From Treponema sp. (GTDB lineage: Bacteria; Spirochaetota; Spirochaetia; Treponematales; Breznakiellaceae): 11,473 bases of DNA. How positions within the stretch are numbered: position 1 is the stretch's first letter; every line of letters starts with the position of its first letter. The stretch is taken from positions 1 to 11,473 of the forward strand of contig JAIRLK010000118.1 of the NCBI GenBank assembly GCA_031259515.1, written 5' to 3'. This document shows, piece by piece, positions 1-6,627 of the stretch. The position numbers and the translations under genes are program-made. The notes beneath the pieces are model-generated. The model did not search any database. It was given only the letters and a program-made list of their open reading frames with translations, and was not told the origin of the DNA.

Positions 1-344
1 TCCACGCTTCCAGCGGTATCCAATATTTCCAAGAGCATCATCATTGGTTTATCAAGCACAAATTTAGTTTCATAACACGCAAACCCTTCAAAGTCTGACA
101 TTTGTTCTGTCAGCATATCGGGTAATACAACCGGTTCAGAATCACCAAATGCGGGATATTCAACACTTTTACAGAGGCTCCGATTCCATCCGGACAATTT
201 GATTTTCGTACCGGTAAATTGCGATTGTTTGTTTACCGAGCTACCCCCAGTTTTTCCGGAGTTCTCTATCTGTTTTTGGCGAAATCTGCTATAAGCAGAA
301 AGCTTTGTCCAATTGTCAGAATTGTCTGGATTGTTTTTTTCCAA
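1..344 (-). CDS. Partial frame resembling the C-terminal beta-sandwich of a glycoside hydrolase; possibly a 5'-truncated remnant
   Basis: A minus-strand frame stays open from about base 407 (after a TGA at 408-410, inside the end of tonB) and runs off the window at base 1. The second half reads like real protein: KLSGWNRSLCKSVEYPAF, then a stretch with FEGFACYETKFVLDKP and LLEILDTAGSV. The pattern 'W..S..RS.EYP.F ... FxGxxxYExxF ... LxLxxxxGxxEV' resembles the jelly-roll found near the C-terminus of alpha-L-rhamnosidase-like and other family-2-type sugar hydrolases; this is recognised by eye only. There is no ATG near the beginning. A TTG at 344 with a weak GGGA upstream is the best available start, so 344 is uncertain. 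If the family reading is right, the catalytic domain that should precede this part is absent, which suggests a fragment. The stretch is AT-richer than its neighbours and no terminator separates it from tonB. Confidence 0.45.
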   Translation of the reverse strand, partial: MEKNNPDNSDNWTKLSAYSRFRQKQIENSGKTGGSSVNKQSQFTGTKIKLSGWNRSLCKSVEYPAFGDSEPVVLPDMLTEQMSDFEGFACYETKFVLDKPMMMLLEILDTAGSV

Positions 345-394
345 CTTGTTATCCCAGATATTGTAATTAAAAATCTTAAAAAAATCTTGATACT

Positions 395-1075
395 TTATTC
401 CGTAAGCTCATACGCAATATTGATCCTTAATGCCAATGTTCTGTTTAGTGTTAAATTTTCGGGTGGATGCATTTTCTTTACAAGCGACACAGCGGCATTA
501 TCCAGAATCGAACTGCCCGACGAATGATCCACCGTGATAGCGGCAAGACTGCCATTGCCTTCAATTTCAAAATATACGCCCACAACTCCCTCTACATTCC
601 GCCGCCGCGCCATCGGCGGGTACACCAGGTTTTTATCAACAAACTCTTTTATGTACGCCAACAATGCTTCGTATTCACGGTCTGTAACGGTTCCGCCGTT
701 TCCGGCCCCGTTTTCTGGCGCTGCTTCATTATTCCCGGTATTATTACAGCCTTCTTGCGCTTCGCTATTTTCGCTTTCTCCCTCTCGTGTTTCGTGGTCC
801 TCCAACACTTCTTCAACGGGGGTCGTATCTTGTACAGGAACAATTTTCGGCGGAATTTCTACTGGTTTTTCGATAGTCTTCTTTTCTATTGGCGTACTTG
901 GCGCTTCTCTTTGCGGCGTTGTTGCAACCTGTATAATTTTTAATGTTGAAACCAATTTATCTTCCAAAGCGGAAGAAGGCGTGTGAAAACCGCTTCCAGA
1001 CACGCCGATCATTACCAATCCATGAATCGCCGCCGAAAGGCCGAGCATACTCCAAAACACCTTATTTTTCTTCAT
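395..1075 (-). CDS. tonB: TonB energy-transducing protein
   Basis: This 226-residue protein spans the periplasm and passes proton-motive energy from ExbB-ExbD to the outer-membrane receptor. It has a short cytoplasmic start, one membrane anchor (about residues 7-27) containing the S-x3-H pattern of TonB (S14, H18), and a proline/glutamate/lysine-rich spacer (about 53-90). An unusual acidic, Asn/Gly-rich linker with a single cysteine (about 91-130, Cys110) follows. The C-terminal TonB domain (about 134-226) carries the hallmark YPPMARRRNVEG at 152-163 and a predicted beta-alpha-beta fold. The ATG at 1075 lies inside the end of exbD (14-base overlap) with only a weak ribosome site, so translation is probably coupled. 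It is the last clear gene of the TonB module and most likely serves the receptor encoded just upstream. A non-TonB periplasmic linker protein is unlikely given the combination of motifs and neighbours. Confidence 0.93.
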   Translation of the reverse strand: MKKNKVFWSMLGLSAAIHGLVMIGVSGSGFHTPSSALEDKLVSTLKIIQVATTPQREAPSTPIEKKTIEKPVEIPPKIVPVQDTTPVEEVLEDHETREGESENSEAQEGCNNTGNNEAAPENGAGNGGTVTDREYEALLAYIKEFVDKNLVYPPMARRRNVEGVVGVYFEIEGNGSLAAITVDHSSGSSILDNAAVSLVKKMHPPENLTLNRTLALRINIAYELTE

Positions 1076-1472
1076 AAGCCAAATGAAGATTCTTTATTCC
1101 CACCTTACGGGAGGCGTCAAGGATAGAAAAAAATTTGCCGTAGGACGCCGCGCTGTCAACCCGTAGAATGACATTCCCATTACTGTTTTGTACAGCAAAT
1201 GACCGCAGGGCGGTTTCAATGTTCTCAGGGCTTACTATCTTGTCATTAAAAAAGACACGGCCCTCCTTGTCGGCGGAGATAACCAGATCCGCTTCAAGGC
1301 TTTCATTGCTTTGATCTGATTCAGGCAGTTCAAGCTCAATACCCGGCTGTAGAATCGCGGAGGTTAAAATAAAAAAGAGCAGGAGTTGAAAGACAACATC
1401 CAATAATGGTGTTATATCAACTCCCGCAGTCGCGCCAAATGGCGGCGTTGTTTTCCGTACGAAAGATTTCAT
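1062..1472 (-). CDS. exbD: ExbD/TolR-family proton-channel subunit
   Basis: This 136-residue protein partners ExbB in the inner-membrane motor that energises TonB. The N-terminus is cytoplasmic. A single membrane helix (about 22-43) holds the essential aspartate at position 25 within DITPLLDVVFQLLLFF, matching the functional Asp25 of Escherichia coli ExbD. The periplasmic part (about 45-136) has the expected mixed alpha/beta pattern, ending in a 'VILRVDSAASYGKFFSILDASRKVGI' type segment (about 100-126). Its ATG overlaps the exbB stop as ATGA (1469-1472), and its 3' end overlaps tonB by 14 bases. The choice of ExbD over TolR rests on context: tonB lies directly downstream and a TonB receptor upstream, and no tolA, tolB or pal gene is in view. 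Confidence 0.92.
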   Translation of the reverse strand: MKSFVRKTTPPFGATAGVDITPLLDVVFQLLLFFILTSAILQPGIELELPESDQSNESLEADLVISADKEGRVFFNDKIVSPENIETALRSFAVQNSNGNVILRVDSAASYGKFFSILDASRKVGIKNLHLAYEEK

Positions 1473-2107
1473 GTCCGGTTTTCCGCACCGGTCTTTCCGG
1501 TGAGTACGTTAAGACGTGCAATTAAGAGTTCCATATAATCGCTTCTTCCGCTCGCGAGGCGTGAAAAATAATGGTGGGCGAGCAGGGAGGGTATGGCGAC
1601 CAAAAGGCCGAAGGCTGTGGTAAGTAGGGCGACCCAGATGCCGCTTGAAAGCAGCGCCACGTCCGCCCGGCCTCCTAGGGCGGCCAATCTTTGGAATACT
1701 TCTATCATGCCGAGGACGGTACCGAAAAGGCCGAAAAGCGGGGCCGCCGAGGCGATTGAAGCAAGGATAGGAAGACGGCGCTCGTTTATCATTACTATCT
1801 CTTTTGCCTGGGCAAAAAGCCTTTCCTCAGCCCGCTCTGGCGCTTCGTCAAGCGCGTCAAAGTAGACGGCAATGAGGGGGAGAAAATACACACGCTTTTT
1901 ATGTTCCTCGAAACTTTTAGCGGCATCCTTCCAGTCCCCATGTTCTTTACGGAGCGCGGCAAGTTCTTCCGCCGTGCGGACAGATCGGGCGTGGCTGGAC
2001 AGGTAGAATACCGCCCGTTCCAGAATGACCGCGAAGGCAATGACCGAAAAGGCGAGCAGGGGGTACATGACCCACCCGCCCTGCCTGAATAAGGAAAGCA
2101 TATACAC
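1469..2107 (-). CDS. exbB: ExbB/TolQ/MotA-family proton-channel subunit
   Basis: This 212-residue inner-membrane protein forms the core of the ExbB-ExbD motor. Three membrane segments are visible: about 14-36, 113-137 and 155-178. The large cytoplasmic stretch between the first and second is typical of the family. The second segment contains AAPLFGLFGTVLGM and the third ALLTTAFGLLVAIPS; their threonines (T130 and T163/T164) correspond to pore residues of ExbB/TolQ/MotA proteins. Two starts are possible. A GTG at 2107 sits nine bases after an AAGGG overlapping the receptor stop, and an ATG at 2101 would give MLSLFRQGG. The GTG is better placed for the ribosome site but the ATG is not excluded. 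Only 12 bases separate the gene from the receptor stop, so the two are very likely on one transcript. Confidence 0.92.
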   Translation of the reverse strand: MYMLSLFRQGGWVMYPLLAFSVIAFAVILERAVFYLSSHARSVRTAEELAALRKEHGDWKDAAKSFEEHKKRVYFLPLIAVYFDALDEAPERAEERLFAQAKEIVMINERRLPILASIASAAPLFGLFGTVLGMIEVFQRLAALGGRADVALLSSGIWVALLTTAFGLLVAIPSLLAHHYFSRLASGRSDYMELLIARLNVLTGKTGAENRT

Positions 2108-2119
2108 CGGTCTTCGCCC

Positions 2120-4183
2120 TTAAAAGCGGTATTGGATCGATACGTTTACCGAGCGCCCCATATTATTGTCAACATAATAGCCGACAAACGGTGGAAGCCC
2201 CGGCATCATCACTGACATATCATAAAGATATGCCATTGATGCATATTTGGTATCCGCAAGGTTGTGTACCGTTACCACCAGGGCAAGTTCTCCGTTTGAC
2301 GTGTCCCTTACATAGCGCGCCCGCAAACCCCAGATCACGCTTGAGTCAACCGCGTGGTCGTTGGTGTAATCCAGACCGGGATAAAACTCGCTTTTGTAGA
2401 GTACATTGGGACCCAGGCTTAATCCAAAGGGAGCGTGCAGTATAAGGGATGCGGAAAGAGTGTGCTGTGTCATCAGGGGAACTGTTTTACCTTTGTAATT
2501 CCCTTCGGCAAACACCGCATTCACAAAACCATAGTCCGCTTCCAGTTCCACATATTTAACCGGGGTTAAAGAAAGACCAATATTGGTTCCCATTCTGTCA
2601 ATCGGGTCCATATTAATCCGGGACCAGGTGGCGGGATCATAAAAAATTTCGTTTTCAACTTTCGAGTAATAGAAATTCGCATCCAGCTTTGCGATCCCTT
2701 TGAAGTTAAGTCCAACACCTCCTTCTGCCGTCCAGCCTGTTTCCGGTTCAAGCCCGGTATTCAGTGTTCCCCCCTGATAGGGGTTCACAAGGTCGTCCAG
2801 ATAGGGATACCTGAACTGGGAGCCGTATTTCGCGTACACCTTCAGAAAATCCAGAGGGTTCAGGGTCAGCCCCGCTTCATAGACAAAGGCGTCAAAATTT
2901 TCCGAATAGTCTACTGCGGCGGTATCCCCTTTCGCATGGAGAAAATCGGCGTCATAACGGGCTCCGGCGTTCACCGAAAGGAACGGGAAGGGCTCAAAAT
3001 TCACCAGAGCATAGGGTCCAACGGTAAACTGGCTCATATCGAATACCATTGGATTTGATTCTTTAACAAAATCTGTGCTGACTTTTATTTTATCAATGGA
3101 AAAAAACATATCAACGCCGCCGGTAAGGCGCAAGCCCATGTCGGCGGGCCGCAATTCCACACTTAACTTGGGCCGGGCGCCCAGCGTATGCGGCGCCAAT
3201 TCCATTATCCCGCCGGACAAATAGGCTATATATCGTGTTTGGTTCCAGTTATAGGAAAGGGGCATATCAAACATCAGCGCTTCGCTGACAGCCCAGGAAA
3301 AAGCCAGACCCGCGTTTAAGTCCATGTTGGAACCGTTATCATTTGAACCGGCATCGGGCATACCCGAACCCGGAATGACGCCCGAATTCTGGGTGGGGTC
3401 ATCGTCAAACTGCTCCTTTGTTAAACCATAGGAACCAGGATATTCCGCATTGGTAAAGGCAAAGCCTATATTTCCGTTAAGACTCATAGTGTCGTTTATA
3501 TCCCAAATTCCCCGCAACTCCCCGTTCCCTGTATCTGCAGCGGTGTGCTTTTGGTAGCCTTGGGTTCCCCGGTGTCCGCCGCTAATCGTAAAGCCGCCCC
3601 AGTCCGTAGGCCGACTATGAGAAAAACGCTGCTCGTTTTGAAAAAAACTGCCTCCCGAAACGGTAATGTCAGTAGCCGCCTCCCTCGATTGTTTGGTAAT
3701 GATATTGATGACCCCCGCCTTGGCGTTGTCACCATATTGGACGCTGGCCCCGCCATCGAGCACCTCTATCCGGTCAATTTCAGAAAGATTAACCGCGTCC
3801 CAATTTGTAAGACCGCGGGAGTTCGAGGGGCTGATTCTCATGCCATCGACAAGCACCAGTACGTTTGCACGCCCGGCATCGCTTGAATAACCCCGCATGG
3901 AAATATTAATACCCGCGCCGGTCTCCTCTCTCGCCAGACGTATGCCCGGTACTTTTGCCAGCAATTCCACCACCGATGTTGCCCCGGATTCGGCGATGTC
4001 CTCGGCGCTGATAACCGTCACCTGGGCGGAAACCTTTGCCGTTTCCTCCCGCGTCCTGCCTGCGGTAACGACAAAATCCAGGGAGTCTTCGCTCTCCGCT
4101 TCAGGGGAAGCGGTGTCCTGGGCAACTGCGGCCTGTAGAACGCCGCCGATTAAAAGAACCAAAACGAGTTTTTTCATGTTCAT
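2120..4183 (-). CDS. TonB-dependent outer-membrane receptor, ligand unknown
   Basis: This 687-residue protein is a gated outer-membrane pore for a scarce ligand. A lipophilic signal peptide (residues 1-21) has a likely cleavage site at AVA|QD. A TonB-box-like DFVVTAG follows at about 36-42, then the plug domain (about 44-164) with VTVISAEDI, ISMRGYSSD, VLVLVDGMR, IDRIEVLDGG and AGVINIITK. The rest is a 22-strand-type barrel with alternating aromatic strands ending in the export signature YRF. The FRAP/NPNL region of haem receptors appears only in altered form as FRYP (457-460) and NTGLEPE (475-481), with no histidine between, so a classic haem receptor is not supported; siderophore, corrinoid or modified haem remain possible. 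The ATG at 4183 is chosen because AGGAGG lies seven bases upstream; an in-frame extension to 4252 lacks a ribosome site and would bury the signal peptide. It precedes exbB by 12 bases. Confidence 0.93.
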   Translation of the reverse strand: MNMKKLVLVLLIGGVLQAAVAQDTASPEAESEDSLDFVVTAGRTREETAKVSAQVTVISAEDIAESGATSVVELLAKVPGIRLAREETGAGINISMRGYSSDAGRANVLVLVDGMRISPSNSRGLTNWDAVNLSEIDRIEVLDGGASVQYGDNAKAGVINIITKQSREAATDITVSGGSFFQNEQRFSHSRPTDWGGFTISGGHRGTQGYQKHTAADTGNGELRGIWDINDTMSLNGNIGFAFTNAEYPGSYGLTKEQFDDDPTQNSGVIPGSGMPDAGSNDNGSNMDLNAGLAFSWAVSEALMFDMPLSYNWNQTRYIAYLSGGIMELAPHTLGARPKLSVELRPADMGLRLTGGVDMFFSIDKIKVSTDFVKESNPMVFDMSQFTVGPYALVNFEPFPFLSVNAGARYDADFLHAKGDTAAVDYSENFDAFVYEAGLTLNPLDFLKVYAKYGSQFRYPYLDDLVNPYQGGTLNTGLEPETGWTAEGGVGLNFKGIAKLDANFYYSKVENEIFYDPATWSRINMDPIDRMGTNIGLSLTPVKYVELEADYGFVNAVFAEGNYKGKTVPLMTQHTLSASLILHAPFGLSLGPNVLYKSEFYPGLDYTNDHAVDSSVIWGLRARYVRDTSNGELALVVTVHNLADTKYASMAYLYDMSVMMPGLPPFVGYYVDNNMGRSVNVSIQYRF

Positions 4184-4190
4184 AAAAAAT

Positions 4191-4196
4191 CCTCCT
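4191..4196 (-). promoter_or_regulatory. Ribosome-binding site fixing the receptor start
   Basis: On the minus strand this reads AGGAGG, seven bases before the ATG at 4183. It separates the real start, which begins a signal peptide, from an in-frame upstream extension that has no such site. Confidence 0.85.
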
Positions 4197-4282
4197 GTTC
4201 GATGAAATACGGGAAACCGGCTTGCGGATGCGGAAAACATCGGAAGAAACAAGCTGGAAAAAAAACCGGAAACCCTCTATAC

Positions 4283-4429
4283 TTAAAAAACCCCGCTCCA
4301 AACCTGTAATCGGATAACATCCGGCGAACCTGTCAGTTCAGGTTTGGTAGCGGGGCTCTTGTATACACGGACAAAATTTCGCTGAAGAATTGGCAGCAGA
4401 AAACCCGCAAACAAAACCGCTTTTTTCAT
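4283..4429 (-). CDS. 48-codon leader ORF overlapping a terminator-like hairpin
   Basis: This small ORF begins MKKAVLFAGFLLPILQ and ends QVWSGVF. It has a good ribosome site (AAGGA, eight bases before the ATG at 4429) and a basic-hydrophobic start like a signal peptide or membrane leader; the rest is short and polar. Its 3' half encodes both arms of the hairpin at 4291-4355, and its TAA begins at the last T of the hairpin's T-run. A ribosome finishing the ORF would therefore prevent the hairpin from forming. It lies 57 bases after the ATPase stop and about 100 bases before the receptor start. Three readings fit: a regulatory leader peptide, a small exported peptide, or the degraded start of a lost exported protein. 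Its first codons resemble those of the receptor (MKK then VL). No family was recognised. Confidence 0.5.
   Translation of the reverse strand: MKKAVLFAGFLLPILQRNFVRVYKSPATKPELTGSPDVIRLQVWSGVF
4285..4355 (-). terminator. Intrinsic terminator, possibly an attenuator, upstream of the receptor
   Basis: On the minus strand the 5' arm (4355 to 4339) pairs with the 3' arm (4306 to 4291) over 16 base pairs with a single unpaired base, and is followed by six Ts (4290-4285). Both arms are GC-rich at the base, CCCCGCT against AGCGGGG. The 32-base loop contains its own hairpin (CGGAT/ATCCG, 4311-4323) and a second copy of CAGGTT. As a result AACCTG at 4344-4339 can pair either with the near copy (4332-4327) or with the terminator copy (4306-4301). 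It could simply end the upstream importer transcript, or act as a conditional terminator for the TonB genes. Confidence 0.75.
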
Positions 4430-4452
4430 AACAAAAATCCTTATCGTTTTTC

Positions 4453-4472
4453 CTGATAAAACAGGTTATCAG
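4453..4472. promoter_or_regulatory. Perfect 7-6-7 inverted repeat after the ATPase gene
   Basis: CTGATAA and TTATCAG are perfect inverted arms around a six-base spacer, 13 bases beyond the ATPase stop codon and 23 bases before the leader ORF. The symmetry and size suit a dimeric repressor or activator site upstream of the receptor module. It could also be a weak RNA hairpin protecting the upstream transcript, but no T-run follows. It does not match a standard Fur box closely and no convincing promoter hexamers were found next to it. Confidence 0.35.
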
Positions 4473-4486
4473 CCCAACGGACCAAT

Positions 4487-5890
4487 TTAATCCAACGAGA
4501 TACAATGTGTGCAACATTCCCTAATCAATTCATTATCATGGGTGATGACAAAAACCGTCTTTCCCTTTCCCGCCATTTCCCGAAAACACTGCGATACCAT
4601 CAAAAGTCCTTTTCCGTCCAGGCCACTGGTTGGTTCGTCAAAGATGCAAATGTCCCTGCCGGAAAGAATGCCGCAGGCCAGGGACAAGCGCTGTTTCTGT
4701 CCTCCCGAAAGGGTTGCCGGATGGTCATCCCGGTACTCGTAGATTCCAAGCTGTTTCAGAACCCGCCGTACCGACTCAAGTTTTTCCTCATTCCGCGACG
4801 ATAGGAACAAGATTTCCTCGTTTACGCTGTGAGTGATAAATTGGGTGTTGTTGGCGCTGTACCAAACCGTAGCGACCCGTTTTCTCGGTTTAACAGGTTT
4901 TCCCCGTATCAACACCGTTCCATTATTTTCCCTGACAAGACCGCAGAGAATCTTCCCAAAAGTGGTTTTTCCAACACCATTTCTCCCCGTGACGGCGGTA
5001 ATCATACCCGGAAACACCCGCAAGGAGACCCCGGTAAGAATATCAGCAGTCTTTACCCGGCAGGATATATCCCTTGTTTCTATCGCCGGAATACTGTTTC
5101 CGGTCCCCGTATCCGCATCAGGGGAGGGAAGGAGGGGAGCATCAATCCGTTCCGGTGAACGGATTCCCAGAGCGCTACGCTGTTCTACGGGCAAGACTTT
5201 GAGTTCAGCGGGGGTGTATGTTGCGGTAATGCGGCCGTGCTCTAAGTACATAATACGGTCGGCTATTTCCATCAGGTAGGACAAACGATGTTCGGCGATA
5301 AGAATGGTACGGCCCTGTTGTTTTAATTTCCTCAGAATTTCCGCAAGCTGGGATGACTCTTCCTCATCTAAATTCGCCGAAGGTTCGTCGAAAATGTATA
5401 TCTCCGGGGACAGCACCCTGACCGATGCGATGGCAACCTTCTGCATCATCCCTGAAGAAAGCTGGCCCAAGGGAATGCCACAGAGATGATCAAGGTTCAT
5501 ATCCCGAATAACACTGTCAGTACGCCGACGGATTTCAGCCAGGGGAAACCCAAGGTTTTCGCAGGAAAAGGCGACTTCCCCGGCAAGTTCCCCGGAGAAA
5601 AACTGCGACTGGGGATCTTGGAACACATTCCCTATGACACGCGCCCGTTCCCAGGAGGGCATGGTGGACAGGGGTTTCCCGTTGATTAAAATTTTCCCTG
5701 TTAAGGAGCCGCCGTAATACGAGGAGGCCAGTCCGTTGATGATCCTGGTCAGGGTGGTTTTTCCGTTTCCCGACGGGCCGGTAAGGATCACACATTCTCC
5801 GGTCTCAATACGTAGTTCGATGTCCTTCAGGATTGGTTCCACCGCAACATCGATCCCGTAGGAAAAACACACACCCTGCAACTCGATCAT
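4487..5890 (-). CDS. ECF-type double ATPase (two ABC domains in one chain)
   Basis: This 467-residue protein carries two fused ECF ATP-binding domains that drive the membrane components encoded just upstream. The first domain has Walker A GPSGNGKTT (38-46), Q-loop FQDPQSQFF (Q91), signature LSSGM (144-148), Walker B IYIFDE (164-169) and H201. After a proline-rich linker (about 246-270), the second has Walker A GRNGVGKTT (302-310), signature LSGGQ (394-398), Walker B ICIFDE (414-419) and H451. The first has a degenerate signature, while the second has WYSANNTQF where FQNPDDQ is usual. One composite ATP site thus looks complete and the other weakened. The ATG at 5890 overlaps the T-component stop as ATGA and gives the typical MIELQG beginning; a TTG four codons upstream is possible. 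A fused pair is a known ECF layout, including in thiamine and haem-linked modules. Confidence 0.9.
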   Translation of the reverse strand: MIELQGVCFSYGIDVAVEPILKDIELRIETGECVILTGPSGNGKTTLTRIINGLASSYYGGSLTGKILINGKPLSTMPSWERARVIGNVFQDPQSQFFSGELAGEVAFSCENLGFPLAEIRRRTDSVIRDMNLDHLCGIPLGQLSSGMMQKVAIASVRVLSPEIYIFDEPSANLDEEESSQLAEILRKLKQQGRTILIAEHRLSYLMEIADRIMYLEHGRITATYTPAELKVLPVEQRSALGIRSPERIDAPLLPSPDADTGTGNSIPAIETRDISCRVKTADILTGVSLRVFPGMITAVTGRNGVGKTTFGKILCGLVRENNGTVLIRGKPVKPRKRVATVWYSANNTQFITHSVNEEILFLSSRNEEKLESVRRVLKQLGIYEYRDDHPATLSGGQKQRLSLACGILSGRDICIFDEPTSGLDGKGLLMVSQCFREMAGKGKTVFVITHDNELIRECCTHCISLD

Positions 5891-6627
5891 CCGATACCCC
5901 AATAGAGCAGAAAAAACAGCGTTCCCGCTCCCACAATAATCATACAGAGGTAATCTCCGGTCTTCATGGTCCGCGTGTAGTAACTCTCCCGCTTAACCGG
6001 GGCCTCGATGCCCCGGGATACGGCAGATATAGAGAGCTGATCGGCTATCTGTAAACACCGTAACAAGAGGGGAACCAGGAAGTATTCAAAAGCCGCCAGA
6101 GGCTTGCGCAGTACATTCCCTATCCTTAGCAATCCCCGGTTACGCATGGATTCGTCCAGGTTCCTCATCTCCGTCCTCATGGTCGGGAAAAATCGGAAAA
6201 CAACCAGAGTCCCCAGGATGACGGAGGAAGGAGCGTGGAGGCGGGAAAGGAACGCGATAAGGTTTCCCGGTGGACTTGAGACGAGGTCCCAAGAGACGAT
6301 AAAAACCGGGGTCAACCACCAAAAGGTATAGATATAAAATTCGGATATGAATTTTATATGAAAACCATGGCGAAGATTCAGATATAAAAGCAGGCTCAGG
6401 AAGCCGTAAAAAACCAGCCAGCTTACAAGCTGTTTCCAGGCGCGTTGAAATAAAAGATACCCCAATCCCATGAAGGTCAGTATCCAGGTACGCTTAATGT
6501 CGGCACAGAGGGAGATATCCAGAATGGCGCAGAAGAAGACAAAAACCTTGGTCGCCACCTGAAAACCGCAGGCGTTCGCGGCTTCCCTCGTAACGACGCC
6601 CGTCACTGCCCGTTCACCCAAAGCCAT
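5887..6627 (-). CDS. ECF transporter T component (EcfT/CbiQ family)
   Basis: This 246-residue inner-membrane protein connects the substrate-binding S component to the ATPases. Hydrophobic segments lie at about 24-42, 46-62, 66-85, 98-115, 135-148 and 224-243. The cytoplasmic coupling region carries two motifs that dock into the ATPases: ESMRNRG (159-165) and SAVSRGIEAP (201-210), both fitting the x-R-G pattern of EcfT coupling helices. The ATG at 6627 follows directly on the TAG of the S gene with no spacer, and the 3' end overlaps the ATPase start as ATGA, so all three ECF subunits are probably made in coupled fashion. The length is within the family range. Having its own T component adjacent to S and ATPase suggests a dedicated (group I) ECF system rather than a shared energising module. 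Confidence 0.88.
   Translation of the reverse strand: MALGERAVTGVVTREAANACGFQVATKVFVFFCAILDISLCADIKRTWILTFMGLGYLLFQRAWKQLVSWLVFYGFLSLLLYLNLRHGFHIKFISEFYIYTFWWLTPVFIVSWDLVSSPPGNLIAFLSRLHAPSSVILGTLVVFRFFPTMRTEMRNLDESMRNRGLLRIGNVLRKPLAAFEYFLVPLLLRCLQIADQLSISAVSRGIEAPVKRESYYTRTMKTGDYLCMIIVGAGTLFFLLYWGIG

Noticed and set aside
219..986. Plus-strand open frames of about 100-160 codons opposite tonB
   Set aside because: They lie antisense to a gene with clear TonB motifs, have low-complexity or biased translations and no recognisable domain; they are shadows of the minus-strand genes.
4184..4252. A 23-residue N-terminal extension of the receptor
   Set aside because: It lacks a ribosome-binding site and would place the signal peptide internally, while the ATG at 4183 has AGGAGG at ideal spacing.
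4453..4472. Fur box
   Set aside because: The dyad shares ATAA/TTAT elements with Fur sites but lacks the repeated GATAAT hexamers, so naming it a Fur site would be unsupported.
4283..4486. Cobalamin, TPP or another known riboswitch before the receptor
   Set aside because: I searched by eye for the conserved cores of the common classes and found no match; the AACCTGA string alone is not enough for TPP. A covariance-model search would settle it.
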